A stretch of 64,000 bases of DNA from Amphibalanus amphitrite (taxonomy: Eukaryota > Arthropoda > Thecostraca > Balanomorpha > Balanidae). Below the pieces are notes generated by a model. That model was not told the DNA's origin. It did no database searches and saw only the letters and a list, made by a program, of their open reading frames with translations. Below, piece after piece: positions 33,926 to 47,010 of the stretch. A program made the translations under genes and the position numbers. The stretch spans positions 90,352 to 154,351 of the forward strand of contig NW_024882975.1 of assembly GCF_019059575.1 (NCBI RefSeq). The letters are read 5' to 3'. Within the stretch, counting starts at the first letter, position 1, and every line of letters starts with the position of its first letter.

Positions 33926-35245
33926 GTTCGATCCGCTGAAGTAATGCAAATATCGTGATGCATAGGTCATGAACCACAAAACGAGCTTCTGCACAACGTT
34001 AAGCGGGGGAAGAATGAGAATCGTGCGCTGAACGAGCCTCGTTCCCCTGGCCACATGAGCCCGCGCAGCAGAGCCGGGAGCCGGTCTCGTATGGAGCGCG
34101 GCCAAATGGTCGATTTCCATCTCGACTTTGAAGTACGTCTGGCGCTTTCTAGCACGCTCGGCCGGCGCTCGACGGGAGGTTCTGTTCTATTCAATGCTCC
34201 GGCCAACTGCGTGGATATCTTTCGATACATCACATGTAAGGCCGGGATCTGGAATCGACTGACACCATTTCCGGTGAGATCCAGCCGACATTTTGTTCAG
34301 CTTGCTGGCGGAATCGCGATGCTGGTCAAAGCCGGTCTGTCAATGGCTGTGTACGGAAACAATGACATACCATTACAACACAAGGCCGTTGTGCTATAGC
34401 ACGACATCGGAGGACAGTGTGTCTCTGGCAGGAAATCAAACCCACTGCGAAATTAACATCGTACGCTGATTCTAGCCATCGTAATCAGGTTAGGCCACAG
34501 TGGCCAAAACGGGCAACTTTGGCCCAAATTCGTAGGCAAATTGCCTATATAAAAACGAGCTACACCTGACACCTCACAGGTCTCAGCACGATCGTTGGGT
34601 AGCTGCCTCAGCCCCGTACCTCACCATGGCCGTGACAAACGAGGTAACGAGCAGCTACGTAATGTTTTGTTCGGCCCCTGCAGCGGCGTAACGCGCGAGT
34701 CACGTGCCGGTGGCACGGGTGGGAATGAGGCAGGGGACTGAGGCAGGGGACTGAGGCAGGAGGCTGACCTGAGGCAGGGGTCAGTGTTTGAGTGCCACCA
34801 GTCACGGGAACGGGAAGGGTCAGTGAACCCATAATCACCGCACTGACAGGGTTAGAACTCGGCAGGGCGACCCACATATCAGAACGAATACGTTATTTGT
34901 TAACTAGTCACAGGTGACCTATCGATTCGCTGCGTTCACATGTACAAACCACTTAATGTCAGGCATACGCTAGTACTAAATTACACATAAACTGCATATG
35001 CCAAGTCTCGAAACGTGGTCACATGACAGCTTTCACTTGTGAAATATATCCGTGCGATATTGACTGCAGGGCACAGGTACGGTACTGCCGAAAGTGACAT
35101 TTCCGAGCCTGTATTGCTAGACACTAGACAGCTGCGAAGTGATAGAAATGGGCTGCTGCGGTCTGGCGTCTTCGGTAAGTCAAGTCAGGTAAGTCACCCT
35201 CTCCAAGATCTGAGATCTTAGCTTATGGACCTAGTCTCACCAGCA
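33926..35245. other. Anonymous sequence
   Basis: No gene supported. A 114-codon plus-strand frame (34055-34399) is unrecognised. A short GACTGAGGCAGGG tandem repeat lies at about 34726-34790. Confidence 0.5.
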
Positions 35246-35590
35246 TTTTTTTTTTTATAAATTTAGTCCGAATGGCTGAATGGGCGGATTTGAGGAATCA
35301 GAGCCTGCACTAAGCATAGCTTGTTGTGCTGACCCTGACCCCACCACCCGATCGCGCAATTCCAGTTGTATGGCAGAATTTTGTCCGAACGTTTAACGTG
35401 CCCTCACGACTGGACACGGTCCCCTCCGCTTACTCACGTTACCTGGCCTCTGTGCGGCCCCTGCCACAGACACGCACGCCATTACACGTAGGAGCTAAAT
35501 GTGGCCGCCCGCACCGGGGCTTGAACCGGGCTCTCCCTTCCGGCTAAGCGTCGAATTCCGGCGCTTTTATCCACTCGGCCACGGAGAGGA
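35246..35590 (-). mobile_element. tRNA-derived SINE, copy 3, different tRNA head
   Basis: On the minus strand the head has A box TGGCCGAGTGG (near 35582-35572) and B box CCGGTTCAAGCCCCGG (near 35531-35516). This pattern is of the Leu/Ser tRNA kind, unlike the AGCTCAG head of the 8.5-kb copy. Body and tail are shared: GTTAAACGTTCGGAC, GGCAATTGCGCGATCGGG-like sequence, and an end at ACTAAATTTATAAAAAA. So the same body carries two tRNA heads. Confidence 0.8.
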
Positions 35591-38500
35591 CAAAACACAG
35601 CATCAAAACACATACAACACAAAAGGTATTTAGCCATTCATCGTAGGTTGCCCTTGTTGAATGTTGAGTTTTCATCGCGCCATTCTTTCGAGACACCGCC
35701 TGCGCCGTTCTCCTCCATTACCGACAGCCATACAAAGCAGGTTACAGAATACATCCGTCTGTCCCACGCCGTGCAGATGACAGCGATAGTGCCGACAGGT
35801 CGCAGTTACGGGATGGCATACAGTGACCCGACAATCGCCTGCACGAGTCGGGGTAACGGAGCTGATAATGTCGTGAAAACGGTACGCTAACCAAGGGCCG
35901 AGAAGGGCGGACACTTGACACTTATAACCAGAAAGGGAGCAGCAGGATTTACCCGCATCTGCTATTTGTAGTCAGTCGGCAGTCCTCACTTCTCACTCAG
36001 CTCAGTCATCAGCCTCAATCTCAACAGTCTCCGATGCAATCAAGCAGTCAGTCGGCAGGCAAAAGTACGATGCAGCCAACAAGAATGATGATCGAAATTG
36101 GGACACCAATGTGCGTGATAACATGGGGACGATCATATCCTCACTAACCGTAGATATGATAACACGTGTATGACGTATCACGTGTTTGTTCTATCTCGAG
36201 TGGTCTGGGCACGCAACAGAGGGAACATTAAACAGATTTCAATGAATGAGAAGCTTTCAAGTGGGTCAATTTCCCAATCGAAGTCGTCGTCCGATAGCGC
36301 TATCGGTAACCATAAAGTGAGCAAACATTTACTGTGGCTGGTTCACAGCGCCTTTAACGGCCCCACTCGCAAGGATTTGCCAACAATACGCGAATTGGGG
36401 TCCAGTTATTACATTCGACACATATCGGTCAACACCTAAATAGGTCGGCCGGCTACAGGGTGCAGATGTAATCATTTCTAATGACTGCCGCGAGCAAGAC
36501 CATCTCCACTAGCTTTCACAGCCGCACTTTTAAACCTTAGAGCATGCACAACGGGGTCGAATATGATCGCCTGGAGGGACAGCCGGCGAACAGCTAGAAT
36601 CAACGGCCCAAGGGAGACCTACTATCACCTCTGACAGCCTTGACCTAAGAGCTTGGGAAGCATGAAACTTACCGCCTTATCACTGACTAGTACTACATAA
36701 ATACCGAGAGGTGTCTATTAGGGGGCCGTCCGACAAACTTGTCTGAATAATGGTTCAAACTTACGGCAGACTTTCCACACACTATATTCTCATCAGGGAC
36801 CGTGATGCAGGACTCGGTGATAGGATCCTGATAGGATAGGATGATGACTAAATGATAGGACCCTGGCCACTGTTCGATCGCAAGGTGCAGCGCTCTGGCA
36901 CCTGCCCGCTGGCCTGCTGCCAGTATCGAACCCCGATCAGCCGGTTAGATGGACGCCCGCCAGCCGTCGCCCTCAGTTGTTTACCAGCCATTATCTGCGG
37001 GGGACATTCCAAGCACCGTGGGACGCACATTGGCCGGCTGACCGCGGTCACGCAGCCTCGGATGTGACCGGTCACAGACGTCACGCAGTCTGTGACGCAG
37101 TATGTGACGGTCAAATGATCGGTCACCCGGTTTGCGAGGTCTGTAACAGCTCAGCACCCATTCATTTTCTGGCAGTTTCTGCGAGAACCATGCCACATCC
37201 TAGTAACAAACGGCTGTATCTGTCCCAAAAGCTTATCCTCATCGGCCCGTCCTCCAAACGGTAGCCGATATCGCCTGGGTCAATGGGTCCGCCCGCCTGA
37301 CACAATAATCAATATCCACCCACATGTCTCTCCCCTGACCCTACCATCCGTTTACGTACGCACCTGTGGACCCAGAACTAAACGGGGTCAAACGATCGAG
37401 AACCGCGAGGTCATACTGTTCCACACCACAGTGGGGTGATGCTATAGCAGTCGTTAATCGCCATGGCACGAGATGGTGTCCCCACAAACTGTCTCATGCC
37501 TCGATATATTACCGGCCATGATCCGTCCCAGTCTGCAGCAATGCCTTGTCACGGTTCAACGGAACACCTGACTCCTGGCCACATGTATGGCACGTTTTGT
37601 GCAACGACAGAGGCCGTCGCCGGAGGGAGGAAGCTCGGTAGCTCGGCGGTTCAGTAGGACAGTCAGCTCGGCAATCACTCCCTGACAGAGTTAATCCAAT
37701 TCAGAGTTGCAAAAGATACTTCACTTGGCTGACAATGTAGTTAAAGTCTTCCTAGTGATGGTATCTTAACTGTGTCGATACAACAGCAATTCATCTCATG
37801 CATATTGCAAGCGAAGCAGCTTGGGAGTGGACATGGGACAAAGCAAATGTTTGTTTCCGTTTGTGCAGCTACTTTGATAGGTCAATTTATTCGCATTAGA
37901 CTCGAAGACTCTTGCTCTCCCTGGTGGAATCAAGAAGTGACAAATGGATTCGTTGACGCTTCCCGACAGCTAAGCACGTATTGTACTGAAGAACTCACTA
38001 GTCAAAGAAAAATGTACGGAGACTGACGAATCATGCTTGTGCTCAACAGGCATAATTCATCAGTTAAGTCGTCGCTCCTCTACAAGCCCTCCAGCCCGCA
38101 CACAAAAACGACGAGCTAAAAACTTTAAAGCGAAGTGCAGTGGCTCTGCGATAAAAGTGCATCTCATCAACCATATGGCAATGTAAGTAGTGTACTAGCA
38201 CAGCTTCCAAACCGTAAAAATCGTGCCGGTCAGACCGCCGATTGCACGCGCAGGCTACTATAGGTGCTAAGCCCGGCTCATTTACAGACCGCACCCTTAC
38301 TCGAGGTCCGCGGAGCCGGGCCGAGGCCGCGCCGGCTGCGCACCAAACCGGTTCCCAGCCCGGGCGCTCACCCTCCCGCAGAAACGGACAGTCAGCGATC
38401 AGCTGACTACTAGAGGTGCAGAAATGGAGACCAGACGGGACGTATTAGAGACGCGGAAATACAGGCTGATTAGTCGTACAGAAAGCGTGAAACTCGGGAG

Positions 38501-40840
38501 CCGCCCTCAAGCTTAGCATGCGAATGTTTGGCCACAGAGTATCAGAAATTGGCATCGACAGCCGAATGCATGGAAGTCGACTATTCAGTTGACAATGCAA
38601 ACCTGAGGCGCTCACCGTGCAACACAAGAAAAATGAGCGGCTCACTTCATCAGAAATTCAGATTCCGTTGACAAATGACTGAACCCAGGCATGCAAATAT
38701 CGAAATCTGCAACTGGACTATGGTTCGGCAGATCTAAAGCACCAAACCACATTCAAAGGCCATGAGTCGACCATCTGAACGGCATTGATGAATTGCAAAC
38801 AGTATTCCATTCCACTCAGGATACCAGCAGCAGGTTTCAGGATCTAAAAATAGACTATCGCCACTGGATTTCTCCGGATCGGGTTCGAAAAGCAAAGGTC
38901 GCCACTGGATAACGGGTGTTGGGTGCCGCCATACAGGCAGCCTAAACAGAGGGAGCGGTATCTGTTTTACGCCCACCAATTCCGCTAAATTTCCACCATC
39001 AAATCGGGCATTAGCACCGACCTTAATCAGCGGGGTCATTGGTCAACTATCGATAACAGAGCAAACCAACAGTCCGGCTGGTAACGACTCATTGATAAAA
39101 TTAAATAGATTAGGTAATATGCCGTGGCAAGTTCACAGATCAACATATGAAGTAACAGACAGCGAAAACAGACAAATTTATGAGCAGGTTCAATGTTGAG
39201 ATATGCACAACTTAGGTAGGTAGAGTTATAACCGGGGCCGGTGAAGGTTTTAGGATGAATCTCTCCTTTGAAGGACCCAAAGACCTTGACACTGGTAGTT
39301 CTGGCAGTGGCCCGGGCACTTACCTGTCTCACTGGCAGAGGCCGTAGCTTAATCACATCACTGACCCCTACTGTAACGTCACTGACCCCTGTCGTTACGA
39401 GCGCTGGACGACTGCCGACTCTCTTGAGCGCTCAACTGAGCGTTCAGTCGGCCATACCGCTCACCCGGAGCCAAAATCACGAGGACGAGTGCCCACTTTG
39501 CATGGTCACATGACTGGCGCAGACGCGCTTACATTAGGTGAGTGGGTGGCTTGACGAGTTTCAAAAACTCTGACAGAGGCGCTAGTGCAGCGCATGGAGA
39601 GTAGGTATAGGCGTGGCCTGGTACCGGCAGTAACCCCACCAGGTCCCCGTCAACCCGGATTTGGTGGGCATCATGGGATAATCACCTCATGAGCCGACAG
39701 GAAAGCTCATAAATCAGGCTATGGTAGGGAGAAGCAGCTGTCACGGTTCGCAGGCAAATTATAACGAGGGAGTGACATTCTGCTCCCGATCAACCACCAG
39801 TGCAATGGTCGGGTCACGCACGGTAGGTATGTAAAATATTTATAGCCATTTTGGACAAAAAGCCCAAACGAAAAAAAATATCAGGTCCCGGAACAAGCAT
39901 AAGGTAGCCGCATTACTCTGTCTCATCCATCGATGGAGAACACCTGTACTTACAATTCAAAGCATCACTTAACTAGCTTCATGATTATGAACTGCACAAT
40001 GTTTGAAACTCGATCACATCACAAACCCAACTTTAATTTGAATATCACCACCTCGGGTACCAGCGTACCCACCAAGCACAAGCACGTGACAATGCTCGTG
40101 ACATTGTCTTGTCCTCACTCATCGCAAGCGATGCACGGTGTCCACACATGCAAGGGCCATGTAATATTAATGATCCAGTGCGGGCTCCTGTCTGTGCCTC
40201 TCTCGTATCCAGACTGAAATCAAGTTCGGCGGGTCTCGGGGAGGGTCGGTATGGGAGGGCGACTGTGGCAACGGCCCAGCCGCGAGCGGCCGCGGAGCTG
40301 GGGAAAATGGCTGCTGCCGTAATGCATAACCGGGTGCAGCGGTCCAGCAGGCAGCAACCAGCTGTGCTGAACAGCAATGGATCGAACATTGCTTGTTTGT
40401 TTGTTTGGGAAGAGTTTGATGGCTGAAACGGGCCAAACTTTATGGCCGTCGGCCGTCGTTTCATTTCGCAGGAGAAAATAGCGGAATGAATGACGACCCG
40501 TCGATGCCGATGACAAGAACCAAATAATGCTCATTGGAAAAGGCTTATTGGAATAATGTGTGGATGGCTGGGAACCACGTGAATCAACTACAGGCGTACG
40601 ACCGAACCATTATTTGGTGTACCAAGAATAAATTTTCAGCAACAGAAATTCTGCCAAAACCTTCACCGTCTAACCTGTTAGTAAGCGGTTACCAATCTGT
40701 ACAATTCATCGAGCTGTGGAGCACACCACAATTTCTTAATTCACCCACAACTCCACCCCAATCTTCGGTCCCTCCCTCAGCCCACAGCCCGCGTCCAGCC
40801 TCTCCCCTGGCCAGGCCACCGTGCCGGGCCGGTCACCCAC
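35591..40840. other. Anonymous sequence, about 5.2 kb
   Basis: I see no coding region I can defend. If the 40.8-56.5 kb gene continues, its next exon should be on the minus strand here or beyond the window and begin in phase 0. I could not identify it. A patch at 37035-37130 is rich in GTGACG / GTCACGCAG units. Confidence 0.5.
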
Positions 40841-41601
40841 CTCGAATCCGTCATCGGGCGGCAGCCACTCCTGGTCTCCTTCCTCTCCCACATCGTCAGG
40901 GAAGCTGGCCGAGCCGCGCATATGGTGCGCGAACCCAGAGTCGCCGTCATCAATGGAGCGCCGCTGCACGCGCGGCGACACCTGCGGCGACGCGTCCGTC
41001 ACGCAGATACTGGGCACCTCGGGCACCCCGAGCGGCGAGGTGCCCTCCAGCGGCAGCGAGGTGGTGGTGGTGACTCTCAGCCGCGGCGCGTGTGTCGGCT
41101 CCCAGCAGTGGGTGGTGAGCTGCGGCACCACGCGCCCGTTGGAGATCATCTGCGGCGCGCCGTTGGCGTCACCGCAGTCGGCGGCGGCCATGATGTCGGC
41201 GGCGCGGTCCTCCTCGAACATCTCCTGCAGCTGCTCGAGCTCGCGCAGCGGGTCCGGCGACGATCGGCGCCGCTCGCGCCGTCCCGGTAACGCCAGCAGC
41301 GCGGCGTCCGGCGCCGACACGCGTCGGTCGCGGTGGATCGGAGCCGCCGGCGAACTCGCGCGACGCACCGTCGACGGAGACGCGGCGGTGGTGCTGGCGC
41401 GTCGCGTGCCGGCGCCCAGACTCAGCACCGGCGTCTCGGTAGCCTCCACGGCCATCTCCGGCAGCTTCTTGTGGAAGGAGCCGAGCAGGTTATGCAGCAG
41501 GCGGCTCGGAGATTTGGAGCGCCGCCGCTCCTTGGGTCCTCCGGCGTCCAGACTCGCTCGGCGGCCGCGCGCGTCCATCGTGGGAGCAGCTCGGACGATA
41601 C
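40841..41601 (-). CDS. Ser/Arg-rich coding exon, probable alternative N-terminus
   Basis: The exon starts after a good acceptor (CACACCATCCAG, AG at 41603-41602) and ends GATTTCGAG-like at a GAG/GTGGGT donor (40841/40840). An ATG at 41578-41576 gives 246 codons ending exactly in phase 0. The peptide opens MDARGRRASLDAGG and has a basic Ser-rich stretch RRRSKSPSRLLHNLLGSFHK. Further RRxS sites that look like basophilic-kinase targets follow, with a short acidic helix (LRELEQLQEMFEED) and SPRVQRRS then DDGDSGF near the end. I do not recognise the family. The 23 nt before the ATG do not join in frame with the exon at 53617-53812. They would serve as 5' UTR if joined to a non-coding first exon near 48.6 kb. 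Confidence 0.75.
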
Positions 41602-42789
41602 CTGGATGGTGTGGGTGGTGATGAAGACACACCGGTGGCAGGCGCAGGGACGGGGGGCGGTCCCAACAGGGCGGGAGAGGCACAAGGGAACTATGGTGGA
41701 GGAGCAATGAGTTAGTGATAAAGGATACAACTCACTCGCCTCAGAAGTGTGAGGGCCATTGTCTAGTCTTCCCCATAGCACGACAAAAAAAGGAGAAGAA
41801 ACAAACCGTTGTCCGTTTCAAATGGAACACGTCCGATTTGTTAGTTTCTAAAGGCTGCTTATCAAACCGACTGAACATGACTGAAGGAAAAAAAAGACAT
41901 AAATGACTACTATAAATGGCGTGAACAAAGAGACCTGTCGAACAATTTTACGGCAAGGCAAGGGCAAAGAATGAGGAAAACGTGTATCGGTTAGAGTGTA
42001 AATGTTGCCCCCAGATACCGTGACAGATTCTAATCCGACGGCATCCCGCTTTTAGACCGGTCAGCGACGGTTTGTTAGAGGCTTAACGCCAAGAAAAGAT
42101 TTAACAGACGGGGGAATGGCAGAGAAGCCCTCAAAAGTGGCCGGTCACTTTGAAAGACGGTGTTGTCGCGCAATTGAAACTCTGACTTGACTCCCAGCAC
42201 CATACCCCAGGCTATATTTTCTCCCCAAAAAGATATTGATAAACTTTTGATGGTCAATGGCGAGCCAGAGCTGCGATATTCGTAACATAATAACAGCTAG
42301 CAACTGACAAGAAACATCCACATGGGCTATCGCTTTTCCGTTGTAGGCCCATTTGTATTCGGCACCGTCAGCATTCTTGAATTTCCACTGCCGCGTGTCT
42401 GCTTGGCCCATATGAAGTCGCCTCGTTTCAGGCACGAAATATGCTACTATAGCATTCACCCTAAACCCATTTTGTTCCAGAACTGCATTTCGCTTGAAGC
42501 CTTAGGAGGAGCCGGAAGAAAACGCATGAATAAATAACGTGCGGCAAGCCTCCCCCAGGGCAGGCAAATGTCAACATTCGTCAGAGGCAAAAACAAACTC
42601 GGTACTAGGCTACTGTGAATTATTTCAGTGAGCCACCTCAAATTGCTCGCTGCTGGCTTGTTTGTATGTAGCGAACAGGTGGTTGAAAAATAACAAATGA
42701 AATACCCTAAGTCCTAACACTTCTGACGGAACGTCATCGTCCTGCACTAACTGCTGAATCATCTATTCTGAACTTGTCAATAAAGGGGG

Positions 42790-42797
42790 CAATGTCC
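42790..42797. other. 8-bp target-site duplication, left
   Basis: CAATGTCC immediately precedes the left terminus of the hAT element and is repeated exactly after its right terminus. Confidence 0.92.
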
Positions 42798-43111
42798 CAG
42801 GGCCTCCTCTAACATACCCACTGGGTGGGCAAATACCTACCCAGTCACCACAATTGCCCACCCAGTGGCGTCGATTTGCCCACCCAGAAGCAAATGCAAA
42901 AATAAAGGTCCGGCCAGACGTCCGGTAGGAACTACCACTTCGGTTTCCCGGAAAAAAACTTGCTAGCAGCCAGTGCCCCAGCCCCCAATCACTGCAGTGC
43001 AAGTTATTTTTTTAAAATGGATGCATCTGAATGCAGGGGCGGTAGCAGACTTGGCGTTTGGGGGTGGGGGCAACTTGGCAACTTTGCCAACCCTCGGAGG
43101 GGGGGGGGGGC

Positions 43112-43217
43112 GGTGCTAGCTTACAGAGGCCCATGGCCATAGCGGCCTCAAAGGCCCGTATGGAACCCCAGAGGCCGATGTGGGCTCTCAGAGGCCAGTG
43201 CGTGACGCCTAAAGGTG
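43112..43217. repeat. CTCAGAGGCCAGTG minisatellite, first block
   Basis: Imperfect 27-30 bp units centred on CAGAGGCCGATGTGGG / CAGAGGCCAGTGCG. The array resumes at 44457 after the pogo-type insertion, again at 45029 after the MITE and at 47015 after the TTAA-flanked insertion. Confidence 0.8.
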
Positions 43218-43219
43218 TA

Positions 43220-44454
43220 GGGGAGAGTGGGGTAATTTGGCCGGTGGTGTAAATTGGCCGCCCCCACCTGTACGATGTTTAATAAAAGTGAGTGAAATAA
43301 CTCTAGTCTCTATTCATTTGTCATGGGTAGAAATAACTGGAGGACAAATGTCAAAACTTTGCCCCTCGTAGTTTTATTCAAAATTAATAAAACGTTAATT
43401 TCATTAGAAAATGGTAACTTTTACTTCTGTTTACAAAGTTGTATAGCATGTAGTGTTTGGGCTAAAAACGAATTCAGACATTATAGCGCCATTCTTGGGG
43501 GTGTTCAGCGGTTCCAAGAGCAATTTTTTTCTAATTCCGTATAGCCGTGATGACTTTATAGACAAAAATTTTCAGAACGGCAATATGGGGTAATTTGGCC
43601 GGGACTAGCGGGGCAACTTGGCCGGTGCGCTCATGGTCACTATGCTGGGACGGCCGAGTTTTCATGGTCAATTATACCATTAATGACATGATTCATGACC
43701 AACTTTGACTTCTTCGATGCCTTACTTTCGATTGGTCAACTGTAAGAGCATGTGACGTCATCAAAGGTTACCAAACGTTTTTTGCTAATAAATCCTTACA
43801 TAAAAAAGGTACAGCCGCACAAATGGTCTCATTCTGTTCAGCTCGCCAAGGCGCATCGAATGATATGCATGATGACCTTGAACTCACGTAACCTTGAGGT
43901 CAAGCGACCTGATGCAACGTGACCTGAGGTCAACCTTTGACCTTGACTTCTCAAGGTCAACACATATATCTTTCGATGCGGACTGACGAGAGAATTACGA
44001 TGGTACTCTAAGTTTTGGCCTAGCTTGATTACTTCAAAAGTTATTCGTAAAAAACTGTGATCGCATCTAGAGCCGCTAATTTGGCTATTTTGACCCCTGT
44101 GACCCCTCAGTCAACCTCCAAAATGCGGCAAATGCGTCATAGGACACACGTCATTGCTGAATCTGAAGCTGACTCGCAATATAACAGAAAATCCCGACCG
44201 CAAACTAGCACCGGCCAAATTGCCCCACACCCCCGGCCAAATAACCCTGCTAGTGGGGCAATTTGGCCGCCTTCCAGCCTTTGTAATACGTCACAATTTC
44301 AATATAAGTAATTACTCTATCATTTCAAGTTCACTGTCCAGTAAAGTAAAATGAATGCGACACCTGCCAGCGTTGAGAAAATGCAGAAATGTGTCGTCAA
44401 TTTTAAGTTATATCGTTTTCTAAAAAAAAGCGGCCAAATTACCCCACTCTCCCC
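43220..44454. mobile_element. Pogo-family non-autonomous element, copy B
   Basis: The 1,235-bp element has ends GGGGAGAGTGGGGTAATTTG and its inverse, flanked by TA (43218-43219 and 44455-44456). The ends and the internal GGGGCAATTTGGCCG pairs (about 43587-43625 and 44212-44277) match copy A at 16735-18684. No transposase remnant is visible, so this is an internally deleted relative. Its interior has TGACCTTGAGGTCA-like repeats at about 43870-43960. It interrupts the minisatellite inside the hAT element. Confidence 0.88.
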
Positions 44455-44456
44455 TA

Positions 44457-44894
44457 AGCCATGGGTCCCCAGCCAGACCACAAAATAGGGCCATCAGAGA
44501 CCTTATAGGCTGATTGGGGACTAAATAGGGCCTCAATTTGGAGCCATCAGAGGCAAATGTGGGCCTCAGATATCAGTGTGAGGCCCTTATAAGACTGACA
44601 TTGGTCCTCAGAGACCGGCATCGATCCTTCAGAAGCCAGTACGGGGCCCTCAGAGGCACAAAAGGGTCAGTCTTGGATCTCAGAGGCAAAAAATGGGCCA
44701 TCAGCAACCGGTGTGGGACCTTTAGAGGTCGGTTTGTGCCCTCAGAGGCCAGTTTAAGGCCCTCAGAGACCAGTACAGGGCCTGAAAATGGCAGTTTGAG
44801 GCCATCAGAGGCCGACTTAGGCTCTCAAAGGCTAATGCGGGTCCTTGAGGCAAGGATGGGACCCTCAGGGGTCAGTGTGGCACCCACTCCGCGT
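44457..44894. repeat. CTCAGAGGCCAGTG minisatellite, second block
   Basis: About 15 imperfect units of roughly 28 bp (for example CCCTCAGAGGCCAGTTTAAGG). The 154-codon frame across it (44538-45002) is a translation of the repeat. Confidence 0.85.
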
Positions 44895-45028
44895 TCAGGA
44901 AATCGCATGCGAGAACCTATTCAAATACATTGTAATTCTTCCCGCATCAATCGCATCCGGGAGGTGCGTGCGATTGATGCGAGCGTGCTTCCATGTATTT
45001 GAATAGGCTCTCGCATGCGATTTCCTGA
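44895..45028. mobile_element. 134-bp hairpin MITE
   Basis: Arms of 36 bp (outer end TCAGGAAATCGCATGCGAGA) are inverted copies with one mismatch. The centre holds a second palindrome, CGCATCAATCGCA / TGCGATTGATGCG, so almost the whole element can fold into one hairpin. No convincing target duplication is seen. It is inserted in the minisatellite. Confidence 0.85.
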
Positions 45029-45123
45029 CTGCGGAAAGAGTCTGTTTCAGACAGGCTTGGGCTGGTATTGGACCCCAGAGTCCAGAAAAGGCCAAGTTGA
45101 GCCCTCAGAGCCGATGCAGGTCC
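45029..45123. repeat. CTCAGAGGCCAGTG minisatellite, third block
   Basis: Two or three degenerate units between the MITE and the TTAA site. Confidence 0.65.
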
Positions 45124-45127
45124 TTAA

Positions 45128-47010
45128 CCCGGCAGTTGCTGGGGTATTTCGCTACCCACCGTTTGCTGGGGGGGGGGGGGCGTTAAACGCCCCCAGCCGA
45201 TAACTCGAGAACCAATAGGCGCAGCGAAACGCACGAGGCGACAAACGAAAGAACGCGACGAGACGCTTCAGATGAGTACTTTTAAGTTGAATTTTGAGGT
45301 CACAGGTCGGGTCAAGGTCAGGTCAAACACCTGAAATCGGACTTTCAGTAGCATGGACTTCAGGACTTCACAATGGGCGCCTCCCGTCATAAACTCTGTC
45401 AAAACGGTGCACAATCCATCATATAAGGCCTACAAAAGTGTCAGCTCCATGTAGGGGTCAGTCAAGCATAGGTCAGGGTCAAGGTCAGGTCAACCGGGTA
45501 GACACATATCCCCGAAAATCAAAACTGATATTCGCAGCCTGTGACACATGTTTTATGGGTAATTTGGGGCGTGGAACACGATGGTGACATTCATTTTATC
45601 ATATGTGTACGTGTTTGGGTCAAAAAGTTCAAATTAAGAAATACATGTATCATGGTCGTGAAGTAGTCATGAGAAATTGCCAAGATTCAGTTCAAGACTT
45701 TGGAAAATGCGGAACGATAATCAATAATCGAAGATAGCCATTTGATTGTTCATGGTATTGGCAGTCTAATGGCGTTTACGGCATGTCTGTATGTCTATTC
45801 TGTGATTTTATATGATTTTTTGAACATATAACGTTTTTGGTCGAAAACCAAGAAATCATGACGTCACTGAAACCTCGATATCTCAAAAAATTTCCGACCG
45901 ATTTTTTTGAAATTTTGTCACAATAAACGTCAAACAATTCCCTAGAGGCACCCAAAATTTGGCGTGCCTGCGGCGCACCGTTTTTTTTTTTTTTTTTTGC
46001 TATGGCCCAGCGAAAAAAGTGGGGGCGTTTAACGCCCCCCCCCCCCCAGCAACTCGGGGGGAAACCCTCGCCCGTATAGGGGGGGAGTCGAACGGACCCC
46101 CCTCGATTTTTTGCGAATAACTCGCGACCTGTGACCCCTTTTCCGTGACCATGTTTGGCCGAAATCGCGATTCGGCGTATGTCGGCTCGCATTAGCCGCG
46201 CGTTTGCAAGCTTGTCGTGATTTCAAACGTTCAAACATGTGATTTGATGTTGCTCCCATACATAAGGGTGGGTGTCAAGGTCACCTGAAGGTCAGGTCAC
46301 GTCATTGACCTTTGGTGACCTCGGGTGACCTCGGTTCACTTTTTCGAGTTTTTTCATGTTCTAGGCTAGTTTTTTATCTGAATTCGAATTTAGCAACCAT
46401 TTGAACATTTACGAAGTAGTTTTGGTGCCTTCGTAACATGTTACGAAGCTGTCAGAGGCGGTTGACACGTAATACGAATACCAGTCACAACCCCTACCGG
46501 TTGACCTGACCTGACCTGACCCGACCTGGTCTAAATGGCATGCTTAAAACATCATCTCTGATCAAAACTAACACGATATTCGTGATCAGCACCCCGGAAA
46601 ACCACATAGCAGCCACACTTTACGACTTTCTAACAGGTCCCGATTTTCCCGGTTTTCGGGTCATTGACCTGACCTGGAAGGTCACTCGATGACCTAGGAC
46701 CTTAAAATCGGGTATCATCGGCTTCCTCTGGTAACGGGCAACACGCTCGTTTTTTCCGTGAAGCTCTAGCTTGATCAGGGGCCAAACGCGAGGGGGTCGG
46801 GTCGTGCCGCCGAAGGACGCAATGGCCTGTGCCGGCGAGGGTTAAAATTGGGTATCATCGGCTTCCTCTCGTCACGGGCAACACGCTTGTTTTTTTCCGC
46901 GAAGCTCTAGCTCGATCAGGGGCGAAACGGCAAGGGAGGTCCAACGCCCCCCCCCCCCCCTATACGAGTACCTACGTTCGCGGCTGGAAAAACACCAATA
47001 CAGGGGATGG
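45128..47010. mobile_element. TTAA-flanked insertion (piggyBac/Kolobok-like target)
   Basis: TTAA lies at both edges (45124-45127 and 47011-47014). Deleting the segment rejoins the minisatellite as GCAGGTCC-TTAA-AGGCCGG, which matches neighbouring units. The left edge starts CCCGGCAGTTGCTGGGG and the right edge ends AATACAGGGGATGG; the two are only weakly inverted. Each edge is followed about 45-50 bp inward by a G/C run and a CGTT. No transposase is visible. The interior is rich in AAGGTCAGGTCA-type motifs. The TTAA target is typical of piggyBac and Kolobok elements, but the ends are too weak to choose. Confidence 0.6.

Noticed and set aside
41422-41781. 119-codon minus frame in phase with the 53.6-kb exon donor
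   Set aside because: Joining 53617 to 41601 in this phase gives a stop after about 60 codons, so this junction is unlikely to be coding.
44538-45002. 154-codon plus frame
   Set aside because: Translation of the minisatellite and MITE within the hAT element.
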